A stretch of 64,000 nt of DNA from Hyphococcus sp. (GCA_013002535.1 JABDJK010000027.1:1-64000); one strand, 5' to 3'; positions 1-8,619 are shown, counted from the first letter of the stretch. Notes: generated by a model from the letters alone, not told the origin. Program-made: numbers and translations.

Positions 1-708
1 TCCACATTCGAGTAAAATGACCTGCAAAATCGCTTGAAAGACACGGCTTGCCTGATCCAGCGTTTCCGAAATCGCGATTTGTTGACGATGGCGGTCATAG
101 CGCCGGTACGCGCCAGCCATGATATCGTCCGGTAGTATGCGCAGTTCCAGCGAATGCTTGTTTTTTAGTCTTGCCGCAACCGCATCAAGTACGGCGCCTT
201 TTGAGCGACCAAGCGCCCGCGCGATTTCTTCGCCGGGTTCGTCGAGCGCGGGGAAGTGGTTATGATTTTTCGTTATGAACTGACGTGCGTCCTCAAGCGG
301 ATCAATAATTGCTCCGCCGCTAGCGCGAGATTCCATCACGGCTCGCTGGCTGGACCGGTAGCTTTGATAAAGGGATGCGACCGCGTCTGTCAGCGCTGGA
401 TTTACAGCCGACAAATCGCGCAAGTCATCACGGCTGATGCCCGCGTTGGTGAATACAGGATCAGACAGCGCGTCCTGTAATTGCTGAATCGCGTCAGCAT
501 CGGCGTCGCGAAAAGACGCAATATCGACATTGTAAGATTCGGCGAGACGAATGAGCAACTCGGCTGAAATCGGTCGGTGATTTCGCTCAATCAGTGCGAT
601 ATACGACGCCGAAACATTCAGATCCTGCGCCATTGCGGCCTGCGTGATGCCGAGCTCGCGGCGCAGTCGCCTGATTCGAGGGCCAACAAACGCATGATGT
701 TCGGCCAT
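1..708 (-). CDS. ScfR-type short-chain acyl-CoA-responsive regulator, C-terminus cut by window edge
   Basis: Not in the ORF track because it runs off the left edge; 236 codons are open. The N-terminus (MAEHHAFVGPRIRRLRRELG) leads into an XRE-type helix-turn-helix with the sequence ITQAAMAQDLNVSASYIALIERN, followed by a long region ending in an IrrE/DUF955-like start. This order (XRE HTH, then DUF955, then DUF2083) is that of the ScfR/RamB/PccR family, which senses short-chain acyl-CoA and controls glyoxylate or propionate genes. It is divergent from isocitrate lyase, its expected target. Two in-frame ATGs exist (714 and 708). The Shine-Dalgarno TGGAGG at 716-721 lies 7 bases before 708 and almost touches 714, so 708 is preferred. 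The family call is strong; the exact ligand is inference. Confidence 0.8.
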   Translation of the reverse strand, partial: MAEHHAFVGPRIRRLRRELGITQAAMAQDLNVSASYIALIERNHRPISAELLIRLAESYNVDIASFRDADADAIQQLQDALSDPVFTNAGISRDDLRDLSAVNPALTDAVASLYQSYRSSQRAVMESRASGGAIIDPLEDARQFITKNHNHFPALDEPGEEIARALGRSKGAVLDAVAARLKNKHSLELRILPDDIMAGAYRRYDRHRQQIAISETLDQASRVFQAILQVILLECG

Positions 709-745
709 CTGCATGCCTCCAGTTGCGCATGGTTATACGGGAATC

Positions 746-772
746 TGTAAGGAAATTACAATATTACTGTAA
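746..772. promoter_or_regulatory. TGTAA/TTACA half-site array between scfR-type gene and aceA
   Basis: In the 182-base divergent intergenic region, TGTAA (746-750) and TTACA (756-760) form an inverted repeat with a 5-base gap. The nearly perfect palindrome TTAC-T-GTAA follows at 764-772. The second and third elements also pair as TTACA-7-TGTAA. This is the only clear dyad cluster in the region, so it is a candidate operator for the divergent regulator. The binding protein is inference. Confidence 0.45.
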
Positions 773-890
773 ATATATAAAAAATTATACAATTTCACGC
801 CTTCGCACATGCAAAATAAATGATTTTTCGGTACTCAAATTTGGAAATTGGTCAGCGCAAGGCGCTCACCGCACCAAGAGGACCAGAATT

Positions 891-2471
891 ATGCCGTTTG
901 AAAATAATGTTGCTGCTGAAAACGAAGCCACAATGTCTTGGCAAGGCGTCAGTCAGGAATCGGTTGACCGGATGCGCGCGCAAAACCGCTTCAAAACAGG
1001 CCTCGATATTGCAAAATACTGCGCGAAAATCATGCGAGACGACATGGCCGCGTATGACGCAGACCCTGCTAATTATACGCAATCGCTCGGCTGTTGGCAT
1101 GGCTTCGTCGCACAGCAGAAAATGATTTCCATCAAAAAGCATTTCGGATCCACCAAGGGGCGTTACCTCTACCTCTCCGGCTGGATGGTTGCTGCGCTAC
1201 GGTCAGAGTTCGGGCCGCTGCCAGACCAGTCAATGCACGAAAAAACGTCTGTACCCGCATTGATCGAGGAGCTTTATACATTTTTGAAACAAGCGGATGC
1301 GCGCGAGCTGGGAATACTGTTTCGGGATCTCGATGCTGCACGCGATGCTGGCGATGGCGCGAAGGTGAGCGAAATTCAATCCAATATAGATAGTTTCCAA
1401 ACGCATGTTGTGCCGATCGTTGCTGATATCGATGCTGGCTTTGGTAATGCAGAAGCTACATATTTATTAGCCAAGAAGATGATCGAAGCAGGCGCATGCG
1501 CTTTGCAAATTGAAAATCAGGTTTCCGACGAAAAGCAATGCGGACACCAAGATGGCAAAGTTACGGTGCCGCACGAAGATTTTCTGGCGAAAATCCGCGC
1601 CTGTCGATACGCATTCCTGGAGCTTGGCGTTGATGACGGTATTATTGTGGCTCGCACAGACTCTCTTGGCGCCGGTTTGACGAAACAAATTGCTTACAGC
1701 GCTGAGCCGGGCGACTTAGGCGATCAATACAATTCATTTCTCGATTGCGAAGAAGTCTCGCCGGAGCAAACCGCTAACGGCGATGTTCTGATCAATCGCG
1801 GCGGGAAGCTGCTGCGCCCAAAGCGTCTGCGGTCGAACTTATTCCAATTCCGGAAAGGAACCGGCGAAGATCGCTGTGTTCTCGATTGCATAACGTCGCT
1901 GCAATATGGCGCCGACCTTTTGTGGATCGAAACGGAAAAACCGCATGTTGAGCAAATCGCAGGCATGGTCGACCGCATTCGTGAGGTCGTGCCAAATGCA
2001 AAGCTTGTCTACAACAATTCACCATCATTTAATTGGACCTTGAATTTCCGCCAGCAGGTTTTCGACGTTTGGGTTGAGGCGGGCAAAGACGTTTCAGCAT
2101 ATGACCGAGAAAAGTTGATGAGCATTGAGTATGATGAAACGGAATTGGCGATAGAAGCTGATAAACGCATTCAAAGCTTCCAGCGCGACGGATCGGCTCG
2201 GGCTGGCATATTCCATCACCTAATCACGCTGCCGACTTATCACACGGCGGCGCTATCTACTGACAATCTCGCCAAGCGTTATTTCGGCGAGGAGGCAATG
2301 TTGGGGTATGTTAAAAATGTTCAGCGTGAGGAAATTCGGCAATCGATTGCTTGCGTCAAACACCAGAACATGGCCGGCTCAGACATCGGCGATGATCACA
2401 AGGAATACTTTGCCGGCGAGGCGGCCCTAAAAGCCGGTGGCAAAGACAACACTATGAACCAGTTTGGATAG
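891..2471 (+). CDS. aceA: isocitrate lyase (long form)
   Basis: Cleaves isocitrate to glyoxylate and succinate, the first committed step of the glyoxylate shunt, in the cytoplasm. The 526-residue product matches the long isocitrate lyase form (about 530 residues, against about 430 in E. coli). Visible are the phosphoenolpyruvate-mutase-type barrel motifs VADIDAGFGN and QIENQVSDEKQCGH (the catalytic-cysteine loop, here KQCGH), then TDSLGAG and the C-terminal NNSPSFNW. The track extends the frame to a TTG at 723, but that would cross the operator region. ATG 891, preceded by AAGAGGA, gives the normal N-terminus. The divergent ScfR-type gene and the half-site array suggest induction on acetate or fatty acids. 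The gene makes growth on acetyl-CoA sources, including stored polyhydroxybutyrate, possible. Malate synthase is not in the window. Confidence 0.95.
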   Translation: MPFENNVAAENEATMSWQGVSQESVDRMRAQNRFKTGLDIAKYCAKIMRDDMAAYDADPANYTQSLGCWHGFVAQQKMISIKKHFGSTKGRYLYLSGWMVAALRSEFGPLPDQSMHEKTSVPALIEELYTFLKQADARELGILFRDLDAARDAGDGAKVSEIQSNIDSFQTHVVPIVADIDAGFGNAEATYLLAKKMIEAGACALQIENQVSDEKQCGHQDGKVTVPHEDFLAKIRACRYAFLELGVDDGIIVARTDSLGAGLTKQIAYSAEPGDLGDQYNSFLDCEEVSPEQTANGDVLINRGGKLLRPKRLRSNLFQFRKGTGEDRCVLDCITSLQYGADLLWIETEKPHVEQIAGMVDRIREVVPNAKLVYNNSPSFNWTLNFRQQVFDVWVEAGKDVSAYDREKLMSIEYDETELAIEADKRIQSFQRDGSARAGIFHHLITLPTYHTAALSTDNLAKRYFGEEAMLGYVKNVQREEIRQSIACVKHQNMAGSDIGDDHKEYFAGEAALKAGGKDNTMNQFG

Positions 2472-2563
2472 AATGGGCATGGCAGGCACGCTGCGAGCCT
2501 GATTTTTCTTGCGCACAAAGCCGCAGCGTCGCAAATAGGCGGAAACTCAATTAAGGTATCCGC

Positions 2564-3220
2564 ATGCTCGCCGAATTGCTCCCGATTTTCGTAGCGTCAT
2601 TCGTCACGCTGTTCATTGTCATCGATCCGATAATGGTGACACCGATATTTGCCACTTTAGCGCGTGGCGAAACGCCGTCGCGACAGCGAAAAATAGCGCT
2701 GGAAGCCGCCTTTATCGCTGCTTGCTTGTTAACTTTTTTTGGACTTGCCGGGAATGCTATGCTGCATCATCTCGGTATTTCTATGGAGGCGTTTCGAACC
2801 GCTGGTGGAATTTTGCTGTTCCTGATGGGATTTCGAATGTTCTTTGAACCGGACGGCGAACTCGAAGCGAAAACGCCGGGACCGAAGGCGTCATCTCGCG
2901 AAAACATCGCCTTTTTTCCGTTGGCGATTCCGCTGATGGCGGGCCCGGGAGCCATCGCGACCATAATGTTGTTGATGGGAGATGCTGAAGCTAGTTGGCC
3001 TGCTCGCGGCGCCTCGTTGCTTGCTTGTTACGTTGTTCTTATCAGTGGCGTTCTTATTATGGCATTTGCAGGGAAAATTGCCGACGCCTTGGGACGTACT
3101 GGCATGAATGTCATTTCGCGGTTGCTTGGAATGCTTCTTATGGCGCTTTCGACGCAATATGTGTTCGATGGTATCCGCGTTGGCGTTCTAGAAAAAATTT
3201 CGGTGACCGGTGTCGGTTAG
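2564..3220 (+). CDS. MarC family membrane protein
   Basis: A 218-residue inner-membrane protein with about six hydrophobic segments. The N-terminus FVTLFIVIDPIMVTPIFATL and the central FFPLAIPLMAGPGAIATIM are typical of the MarC/SnatA (COG2095) family, whose members were wrongly linked to multiple antibiotic resistance; some are said to transport neutral amino acids. The real substrate cannot be read from the sequence. It stands alone 92 bases after aceA, and its stop codon overlaps the stop of the convergent gene behind it. It starts at ATG 2564 and its length is normal for the family. Confidence 0.85.
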   Translation: MLAELLPIFVASFVTLFIVIDPIMVTPIFATLARGETPSRQRKIALEAAFIAACLLTFFGLAGNAMLHHLGISMEAFRTAGGILLFLMGFRMFFEPDGELEAKTPGPKASSRENIAFFPLAIPLMAGPGAIATIMLLMGDAEASWPARGASLLACYVVLISGVLIMAFAGKIADALGRTGMNVISRLLGMLLMALSTQYVFDGIRVGVLEKISVTGVG

Positions 3221-3648
3221 CGCAATCGCTCAAGGTAGGATTTTGTAATTGAAAACCCGTTCGCCCCCGGCGCGGCCCCGTAACGCAACGTCGATCCAGA
3301 AAGCAAGGCGCCGCTGGCGTCGCCCGCGCAAATAAATTTCGTTACGACCAAAGTTTGGTCAGTGCGGCAGGCCGCTTCCAATGCACTTAGTGCGCTATCA
3401 CACGCTGCCGCAAGGCTCACATCATCTGGCCAATCTGCGGCTGATTTCCAATCAATATTGGCGCTGATCGGCCGCCCGCAAATTGTCGATGTGTAAGAAA
3501 TTTCCTGGTTGAGTTGTGCTTCTTCAGCGTCTTGTGAGCGAAGTTCTTTTAACGACTGGGCATGTATCGGCGACTGAATCGAAAATGCCGTCAGCGAAAA
3601 TACCGTTGCTAAGAATTTTCGAATTTCTTTTGGCCTGTAGCAGAACAT
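3217..3648 (-). CDS. small exported protein of unknown function
   Basis: A 143-residue protein I do not recognise. It opens with a basic stretch and a hydrophobic core (KFLATVFSLTAFSIQSPIHAQ), which reads as a Sec signal peptide cleaved after HAQ. The mature part holds four cysteines (ICGR, AACDS, EAACRT, KFICAG), which could form disulfides in the periplasm. The C-terminus is short with no anchor. Its stop codon overlaps that of marC on the other strand. The next minus-strand gene upstream, also an exported unknown, is only 72 bases away, so the two may be co-transcribed. Start at ATG 3648; no other in-frame start keeps the signal peptide. Confidence 0.6.
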   Translation of the reverse strand: MFCYRPKEIRKFLATVFSLTAFSIQSPIHAQSLKELRSQDAEEAQLNQEISYTSTICGRPISANIDWKSAADWPDDVSLAAACDSALSALEAACRTDQTLVVTKFICAGDASGALLSGSTLRYGAAPGANGFSITKSYLERLR

Positions 3649-3720
3649 TTCCAGAAGCTATATTTGCAATAAGGCGGTTTTTCGACAGATGAGCGTTTAT
3701 TCTTGAGTGCGATAATATAC

Positions 3721-4581
3721 CTAAAGCGTCTCTTCCAGATATCGGCTCACCGTCGCTGACGACGGTCGCCCATCCAGATCGTCAGTTGGTGAATATCCGA
3801 CGACAAGGGCATCGCCGCTTAATTCAACGGCTGGGCTTTCCCTTCCTACAAACTGAACTTGCGAAATTCGGTTCGATATTATTGCGGCGCCCGTTGGGTC
3901 TTTGGCGACTGAGCCTATTCCTGCCGCTGTTCGCAAAACTGCGTCGGCCAAAACCCCGAAGTCACCGGCGCCATTAGATCGTGCGACGTCGACATTAAAC
4001 ACAATTGGCGCGCCAGTTTTTGCGCTAATATATGCTGTCGCGGCTTTTGCTCGCCTCGAGACTACTTCGATGTCAGCTGATGGGAGCTTTAGAGGCGGGT
4101 CATCGCCAAATGATTTCGACGCTGCGGATCCTTCGAAGGAGCCAGGCCAGAACACAGTGGCGCCGCCGTATGACGCTATTCGAAGCAAAGTGTCTCCATG
4201 GCTATTTTTATAAATGACATCGCCGCGGGGGCCACGGGTCGCCGTAAGCTGAATGATTTCCGGCGATGGCAATTCCGTGTCCAGCAAACAATCGAGACGT
4301 CGATCGTCATCACTGCAAAGAAACTGGACGCGGGCCTCGTTGGCGCGCGCTTCAAAGAGCAACGTCCTGTCGTCAGCGGCTAGGACGTAACGATCGATTT
4401 GATAACGACGATTGCTTGTTGTTTGTCGGCGCACTCGTTTTCGGCCAACAAGAGCATTAAATGGGCTGTCGTCAGATTGCACAACAGATTGCGCGATTTC
4501 CTGGGCGTTCGTTCCTGATTGCGAAAACAATACAAGGACTGGCGCCAATCCAATCATCAATGCATTTTTAATTGATTTCAT
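3721..4581 (-). CDS. exported protein, DUF4908-like
   Basis: 286 residues from ATG 4581; the track start at 4611 is a TTG that only adds ten residues before the signal peptide. The N-terminus MKSIKNALMIGLAPVLVLFSQSGTNAQ is a clear Sec signal. The mature protein is mixed alpha/beta with a region (FARAN..VQFLCSDDDRRLDCLL) followed by TRGPRGDVIYKN and YGGATVFWPGS. The middle and end (ADIEVVSRRAKAATAYIS, later VVFNVD-like) remind me of DUF4908 proteins of Caulobacter relatives. I cannot test this, so the family name is tentative. It is followed at 72 bases by the other exported unknown on the same strand. No catalytic motif is visible. Confidence 0.6.
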   Translation of the reverse strand: MKSIKNALMIGLAPVLVLFSQSGTNAQEIAQSVVQSDDSPFNALVGRKRVRRQTTSNRRYQIDRYVLAADDRTLLFEARANEARVQFLCSDDDRRLDCLLDTELPSPEIIQLTATRGPRGDVIYKNSHGDTLLRIASYGGATVFWPGSFEGSAASKSFGDDPPLKLPSADIEVVSRRAKAATAYISAKTGAPIVFNVDVARSNGAGDFGVLADAVLRTAAGIGSVAKDPTGAAIISNRISQVQFVGRESPAVELSGDALVVGYSPTDDLDGRPSSATVSRYLEETL

Positions 4582-4700
4582 ACCGCACAAATGACCACGC
4601 CATCTTTCCAATCAAGATGAAAGCGTAACGGCTCAATTTGTTAAAATAATGGCGCCGATCACACGTAGAATTGGACTAATATGCTGAAACTTCGCTGTTT

Positions 4701-5426
4701 TTACGCGGCGATATATTGCCCGCCATTTGCCGACAAGACAGACCCCGTAATAAATCCGGCGTTGTCGTCGGCAAGAAAAGCGACACAGTCGCCGATTTCT
4801 TCTGCTGTTCCGAGCCGGCCCACGGGCACCTGCGCTGTGATTGACTGAAGAACTTTCTCGTCCATTGCGGCGACCATTTCTGTCGCAATGTATCCTGGCG
4901 CTACAGCATTTACCGTTATTCCTTTTCGGGCGCCTTCTTGCGCCAGTGCGCGGGTAAAGCCGATCATGCCCGCTTTCGCTGCTGAATAGTTGGTTTGACC
5001 CATTTGACCTTTTTGGCCGTTGATGGATGAGATATTGATGATGCGTCCAAATCCGCGCTCACGCATGCCAGAGAACACCTGGTGGCTCATATTAAAAACG
5101 GAATCGAGGTCAGCCCGTATGACCTCGCCCCATTGTTCCGGCGACATTTTGTGAAAGAAACCGTCGCGCGTAATACCAGCATTGTTAACGAGGATATCGG
5201 TCGGTCCTTGCGTGCCTTCAATCTCTGCGACGCCATCTTTGCAAGAGGCGTAGTCTCCGACATCCCATTTATATACAGCGATATCGTGATCGGCTTTAAA
5301 TTTTGCAGCCGCTTCGTCATTACCTGCATATGTTGCGGCAACGATGCATCCTTGTTGCTTCAAACGTGTCGCGATCGCTGCACCTATTCCTCTTGTCCCG
5401 CCTGTAACAATCGCGTTGCGCGCCAT
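4701..5426 (-). CDS. phaB: acetoacetyl-CoA reductase
   Basis: NADPH-dependent reduction of acetoacetyl-CoA to (R)-3-hydroxybutyryl-CoA, the second step of polyhydroxybutyrate synthesis. It is a 241-residue short-chain dehydrogenase. The cofactor loop is TGGTRGIG at residues 9-16, NNAG is at 81-84, the catalytic serine sits in NISSINGQ, and YSAAK (Y147, K151) gives the Tyr-Lys pair. SINGQKGQMGQTNYSAAKAG and GYIATEMV are characteristic of PhaB rather than FabG. A good ribosome site (AAGGAG) precedes ATG 5426. No thiolase (phaA) or synthase (phaC) gene lies beside it. The regulator phaR lies 437 bases away, divergently transcribed. Confidence 0.93.
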   Translation of the reverse strand: MARNAIVTGGTRGIGAAIATRLKQQGCIVAATYAGNDEAAAKFKADHDIAVYKWDVGDYASCKDGVAEIEGTQGPTDILVNNAGITRDGFFHKMSPEQWGEVIRADLDSVFNMSHQVFSGMRERGFGRIINISSINGQKGQMGQTNYSAAKAGMIGFTRALAQEGARKGITVNAVAPGYIATEMVAAMDEKVLQSITAQVPVGRLGTAEEIGDCVAFLADDNAGFITGSVLSANGGQYIAA

Positions 5427-5863
5427 TTGATTTCTCCTTGGCTTGTTAAAAATGTTGCACGTAATTCTCAGTGCAGTGGTAGCTCATCGGTTTGGTATCG
5501 CACACAGTTTCGAACCTCAATCACGATTAAACCAGAAATTTTTAGCGAAATCGCTCCCTCCCCATGGGGCGCAAAGATGTGCAATGCACCCAAAATTCAA
5601 GCCCGCTGGCGGTCAATCATACGGCGTGCTTTTAGCCCAGCATTGGCGGGTTCATGCAACATGTTGATATCATTGAAAAAAATATAAATGTCACAGTCGC
5701 TTTCATTGATAATTGATTTATCAAACACATGGAAAACCGTAGGATTTCGCACTCTCCGTGCTATATTCCGGTGAGCAAATGCAAAAAATGCGTGCAGCGC
5801 AACAACAATGCCGGCAGCCGGAACGTTTTCCAGAGCGCCGCGAAACGGAGAGGAACCGCGGCA
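5427..5863. other. 437-base divergent intergenic region between phaB and phaR
   Basis: No convincing gene is seen; the 201- and 249-residue frames in the track are shadows of phaB and phaR. The region is richer in A and T than its surroundings. It contains several TGC/GCA dyads, listed separately, and a tRNA-like fragment that does not fold into a tRNA (see rejected items). Confidence 0.6.
5579..5589. promoter_or_regulatory. perfect palindrome GTGCAATGCAC, candidate PhaR site
   Basis: The eleven bases GTGCAATGCAC read the same on both strands and contain TGC-N3-GCA, the core spacing reported for PhaR operators in Rhodobacter. A second, looser dyad (TTGCAC-N10-GTGCAG, 5455-5476) is close to phaB and a third (TGCG-N5-CGCA, 5789-5801) is close to phaR. 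PhaR as the binder is inference from position and core sequence. Confidence 0.4.
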
Positions 5864-6469
5864 ATGTCCGAGAAATCTACGAAGGGTCGTTCCAAGAATG
5901 GAGCGACCGGTGATCCGATCGTCATCAAAAAATACGCGAACCGGCGCCTCTATAACACCGCGACAAGTTCTTATGTAACACTCGATTATCTGGCGGAGAT
6001 GGTCAAGAACGGCGAGGATTTTGTCGTTTACGATGCGAAGAGCGGCGACGACATCACCCATCCGGTGCTTACGCAAATTATCTTCGAAGAAGAATCCAAA
6101 GGGCAAAGTATGTTGCCTGTCCAATTTTTGCGCCAGCTCATAAAGTTTTACGGAGACAGTCTGCAAAGTTTCGTTCCGTCCTATTTGGAAATGAGCATGG
6201 ATACCTTTTCGCGCAATCAGGAAGATTTTCGCACAAAGATGCGCGATACCTTCGGCAACGCGCCAGGGTATACTTTTTTCGAAGAAAGCATTCGAAAAAA
6301 TATGGAACTCTACCAGCAGGCAATGCGGATGTTTACGCCAATGCAATCGACGTCGGCCGCCAGTCCGAGTTCAGGCGACGCCGAAGATTCCGGTGACATT
6401 GATGAGTTGCGCACGCAGCTTGCCGCGCTTCAACGCAAGCTAGACAAACTTGAGGAACAGGGCGCGTAA
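5864..6469 (+). CDS. phaR: polyhydroxyalkanoate synthesis repressor PhaR
   Basis: A DNA-binding repressor that also binds polyhydroxybutyrate. It represses phasin and other granule genes until polymer appears. 201 residues. The N-terminal PHB_acc domain shows the diagnostic IKKYANRRLYNTATSSYVTL at about residues 20-40, followed by the second conserved block (THPVLTQIIFEEESKG, LPVQFLRQLIKFYGDS). The C-terminus is a predicted coiled coil (IDELRTQLAALQRKLDKLEEQ). The track starts 45 codons earlier at 5729, but ATG 5864 sits behind GGAGAGGAA and matches the family N-terminus. It is transcribed away from phaB; TGC/GCA dyads upstream of both genes suggest autoregulation plus control of phaB. Confidence 0.92.
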   Translation: MSEKSTKGRSKNGATGDPIVIKKYANRRLYNTATSSYVTLDYLAEMVKNGEDFVVYDAKSGDDITHPVLTQIIFEEESKGQSMLPVQFLRQLIKFYGDSLQSFVPSYLEMSMDTFSRNQEDFRTKMRDTFGNAPGYTFFEESIRKNMELYQQAMRMFTPMQSTSAASPSSGDAEDSGDIDELRTQLAALQRKLDKLEEQGA

Positions 6470-6496
6470 AACTGAAATTGATGAGATTTCTTTTTA

Positions 6497-8260
6497 CTAA
6501 AAGCGACCGTTTGGCGGGTCATTAGGCGCGCCCTCAGGCAACCAATTCGGATTGGTTTCCGGTTTGCCTAAGAGAAAACCTTGCAGAAAATCAACGCCAA
6601 GCCCTTTTAGCAGCATTGCATCGGCTTCGTTATCGACCCATTCCGCTACAGTTTTCATCCCGAAATTCCTGGCAAGGTCCAATAGCGTTCTGACAAACAG
6701 CTGATTTTCCCGTGACGATGCAACGCCTGTTACGAACGATCCATCGATCTTCAAGATATCGATATCCATCGCTTTCAGATTTCGAAATGACGTATAGCCA
6801 GCGCCAAAATCGTCGATCCCGAATGAGCAACCTAGTTTTTTAATCTCCGAAACAAATTCGATAGTCGCATCAATTGCGTCAATGATCTGTGTTTCGGTCA
6901 ATTCGACAGTAATGCGGTCTGCCAGCGCCTCGTTTGCACGCAAGTGCGAAATGTACCCCTCCGCCCAGACGAAGTCCTTCACAGTTTCCATAGAAATGTT
7001 GACGTTTAGATGGATGTCCGGACATATCTCCAATGTATTCGTTGCGAGCTCGAGCACACGGCGATCAAGCAGATGAACCAACCCTAGCCTTTCAGCGGTC
7101 GGAATAAACTCAGGGGCAGGGATCTCCAGGCCGTCCTCACCGCGCATTCTGATAAGGCATTCAAATTTTTTCGGCGTTTCATCGAGATCGGAAACGATCG
7201 GCTGAAATGCCAGTCTGACCCGACGTTCGTTTAGTGCGGTTAAAATGACATCTGACATGTGCGAATTTCGTCGACGCATGCTGACAATGTCAGTTTTTTC
7301 AGAAAATGAAGACCAGTTGGATTTCCCAAGTCTTTTAGCGGCGTCCAGTGCTGCTTCCGCCCGGGCCATCGCTAGATTTACAGTATCTGCGTGTTCCGGC
7401 AAAGAAACAGCGCCCAAACAAATCGAAGCGGCAATGCCGCCTTTTCGCGTGTCAATCACACTTTCTCGAACCGCATTCATCAAGCGCACGCATGTTTCGC
7501 GAACGTCCTTTTCGGTTCCTGTCGAAATTACTATGCCAAACTTTGTACCGGCGACGCGGCCAATTTGGTCATCGGGCCCTAATGCGTGCGCCAGTCTGTT
7601 TGCGATTTCGACTATGACGTTATCCGCTTCGGCAAATCCGAAATCGTTATTAACTGCGCCTAAATCATCTATCCCGGCAAGCAAATACGTTGCTTCGGCG
7701 TCGTCACACGGCGCATTAACGATTGTCTCTTCCAAAACTTTCCGCAGCGAAGCGCGGTTCATCAATCCCGTCAGTTCGTCGTTCGTTGCAAGCCAGGAAA
7801 GTTGTTTTGTAAAACGTTTTTGCGCTTCAATAGAGCGGATGACGCTGATCAACCGCTTGCTTGCGCCAGCGCCAATCCAGCCGCCACGTTCTTCAACCCA
7901 GTGGGTTTCGCCGCCAGCGCGCAACAATTGGTATTCACAAAAGTAACTTTGTTCTTCGCCAAGGAAAACTTTTTTGCGAGCTTCGTTGATTTCGCCCACG
8001 ATCTTTTCGTTCAGCTGGTCTATTGTATCCACTGAATTCGCATCGACGACGCCCAACAGACGAGCGGCAGAAATCGAATCCGACCACAAAAGCGAATTGC
8101 TTTGTGGATCATACTCAAACATTGTTTGAAGAACCCCGTCGGCGACACTGCCTTGGGTCTGTCCAACGTTTACGATATCGCCAGATTGCCGCTCTTGAGG
8201 GTCGGCAATCGGTTTGTCGCTTACGAAATCTTCGGGGAACGCCTTGGCGCTATCAACCAT
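6497..8260 (-). CDS. PAS-GGDEF-EAL protein, probable c-di-GMP phosphodiesterase with degenerate GGDEF
   Basis: 587 residues, no membrane segment. In order: a PAS-like sensor region (about 47-150, MFEYDPQSNSLLW to VIRSIEA), a GGDEF domain (about 155-320, starting ATNDELTGLMNRASL) and an EAL domain (about 335-575). The cyclase signature reads AGTKF instead of GGDEF, so diguanylate cyclase activity is unlikely. The EAL domain keeps its metal and catalytic set: ECLIR, NVNIS, ELTET, DDFGAGYTSF, KIDGSFV, AEWVD and QGFLLGKP. The reading is therefore a cytosolic phosphodiesterase whose degenerate GGDEF may bind GTP as an activator, as known for PdeA in Caulobacter. It is convergent with phaR. Target process unknown. 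Confidence 0.88.
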   Translation of the reverse strand: MVDSAKAFPEDFVSDKPIADPQERQSGDIVNVGQTQGSVADGVLQTMFEYDPQSNSLLWSDSISAARLLGVVDANSVDTIDQLNEKIVGEINEARKKVFLGEEQSYFCEYQLLRAGGETHWVEERGGWIGAGASKRLISVIRSIEAQKRFTKQLSWLATNDELTGLMNRASLRKVLEETIVNAPCDDAEATYLLAGIDDLGAVNNDFGFAEADNVIVEIANRLAHALGPDDQIGRVAGTKFGIVISTGTEKDVRETCVRLMNAVRESVIDTRKGGIAASICLGAVSLPEHADTVNLAMARAEAALDAAKRLGKSNWSSFSEKTDIVSMRRRNSHMSDVILTALNERRVRLAFQPIVSDLDETPKKFECLIRMRGEDGLEIPAPEFIPTAERLGLVHLLDRRVLELATNTLEICPDIHLNVNISMETVKDFVWAEGYISHLRANEALADRITVELTETQIIDAIDATIEFVSEIKKLGCSFGIDDFGAGYTSFRNLKAMDIDILKIDGSFVTGVASSRENQLFVRTLLDLARNFGMKTVAEWVDNEADAMLLKGLGVDFLQGFLLGKPETNPNWLPEGAPNDPPNGRF

Positions 8261-8364
8261 AAAAGCCCGCTCACATATTTACAGCGAGACAATACCTGTC
8301 AGCCGTAAATAAAATTTGAAACTTTGTAGCCCTGACCGGCGCAAAAATTGCCATTTCATCAACC

Positions 8365-8619
8365 ATGAAAGGCATTGTTAATCTTCCGGCGATCCGTCCG
8401 ATTACGCAAGTTGGAGGCGACCCATCAGGAAATTCCAGCAATTCTGCCAAAATTTGCGCGGGCAACCGTCAAAAGCCGGCGAATTCTAGAATTACGCCTG
8501 GTCCAATCTGGGACGTCGCCGCTTTTGAAGAGAGAGGGTTAACGCCTGTTATAGGATTCGCCCACGACGAAGACCGGGCCTATTATCAGCCCGGTGCAAT
8601 CGTTAACATTCTGGCATAA
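8365..8619 (+). CDS. small hypothetical protein
   Basis: An 84-residue frame between two minus-strand genes, which would otherwise leave 371 empty bases. It starts with ATG 8365 (MKGIVNLPAIRPITQVGG) and ends GFAHDEDRAYYQPGAIVNILA. It has no signal peptide, membrane segment or motif I know. Composition is balanced, with one cysteine. No good Shine-Dalgarno sequence precedes the ATG, so translation is uncertain. It stops 12 bases before the stop of the convergent membrane gene. Confidence 0.4.
   Translation: MKGIVNLPAIRPITQVGGDPSGNSSNSAKICAGNRQKPANSRITPGPIWDVAAFEERGLTPVIGFAHDEDRAYYQPGAIVNILA

Noticed and set aside
723-890. N-terminal extension of aceA from a TTG
   Set aside because: It crosses the operator region and adds 56 residues not found in isocitrate lyases; ATG 891 has its own ribosome site.
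5476-5534. tRNA-like stretch (TAGCTCA...TTCGAA...ACCA)
   Set aside because: The D-arm-like and T-loop-like pieces are only about 25 bases apart, there is no anticodon arm and the acceptor ends do not pair. Perhaps chance or a remnant, not a tRNA.
5597-6346. 249-residue minus-strand frame opposite phaR
   Set aside because: Antisense to a clear PhaR gene and without any domain or ribosome site.
7245-7946. 233-residue plus-strand frame opposite the GGDEF-EAL gene
   Set aside because: Ser/Ala-rich antisense shadow.
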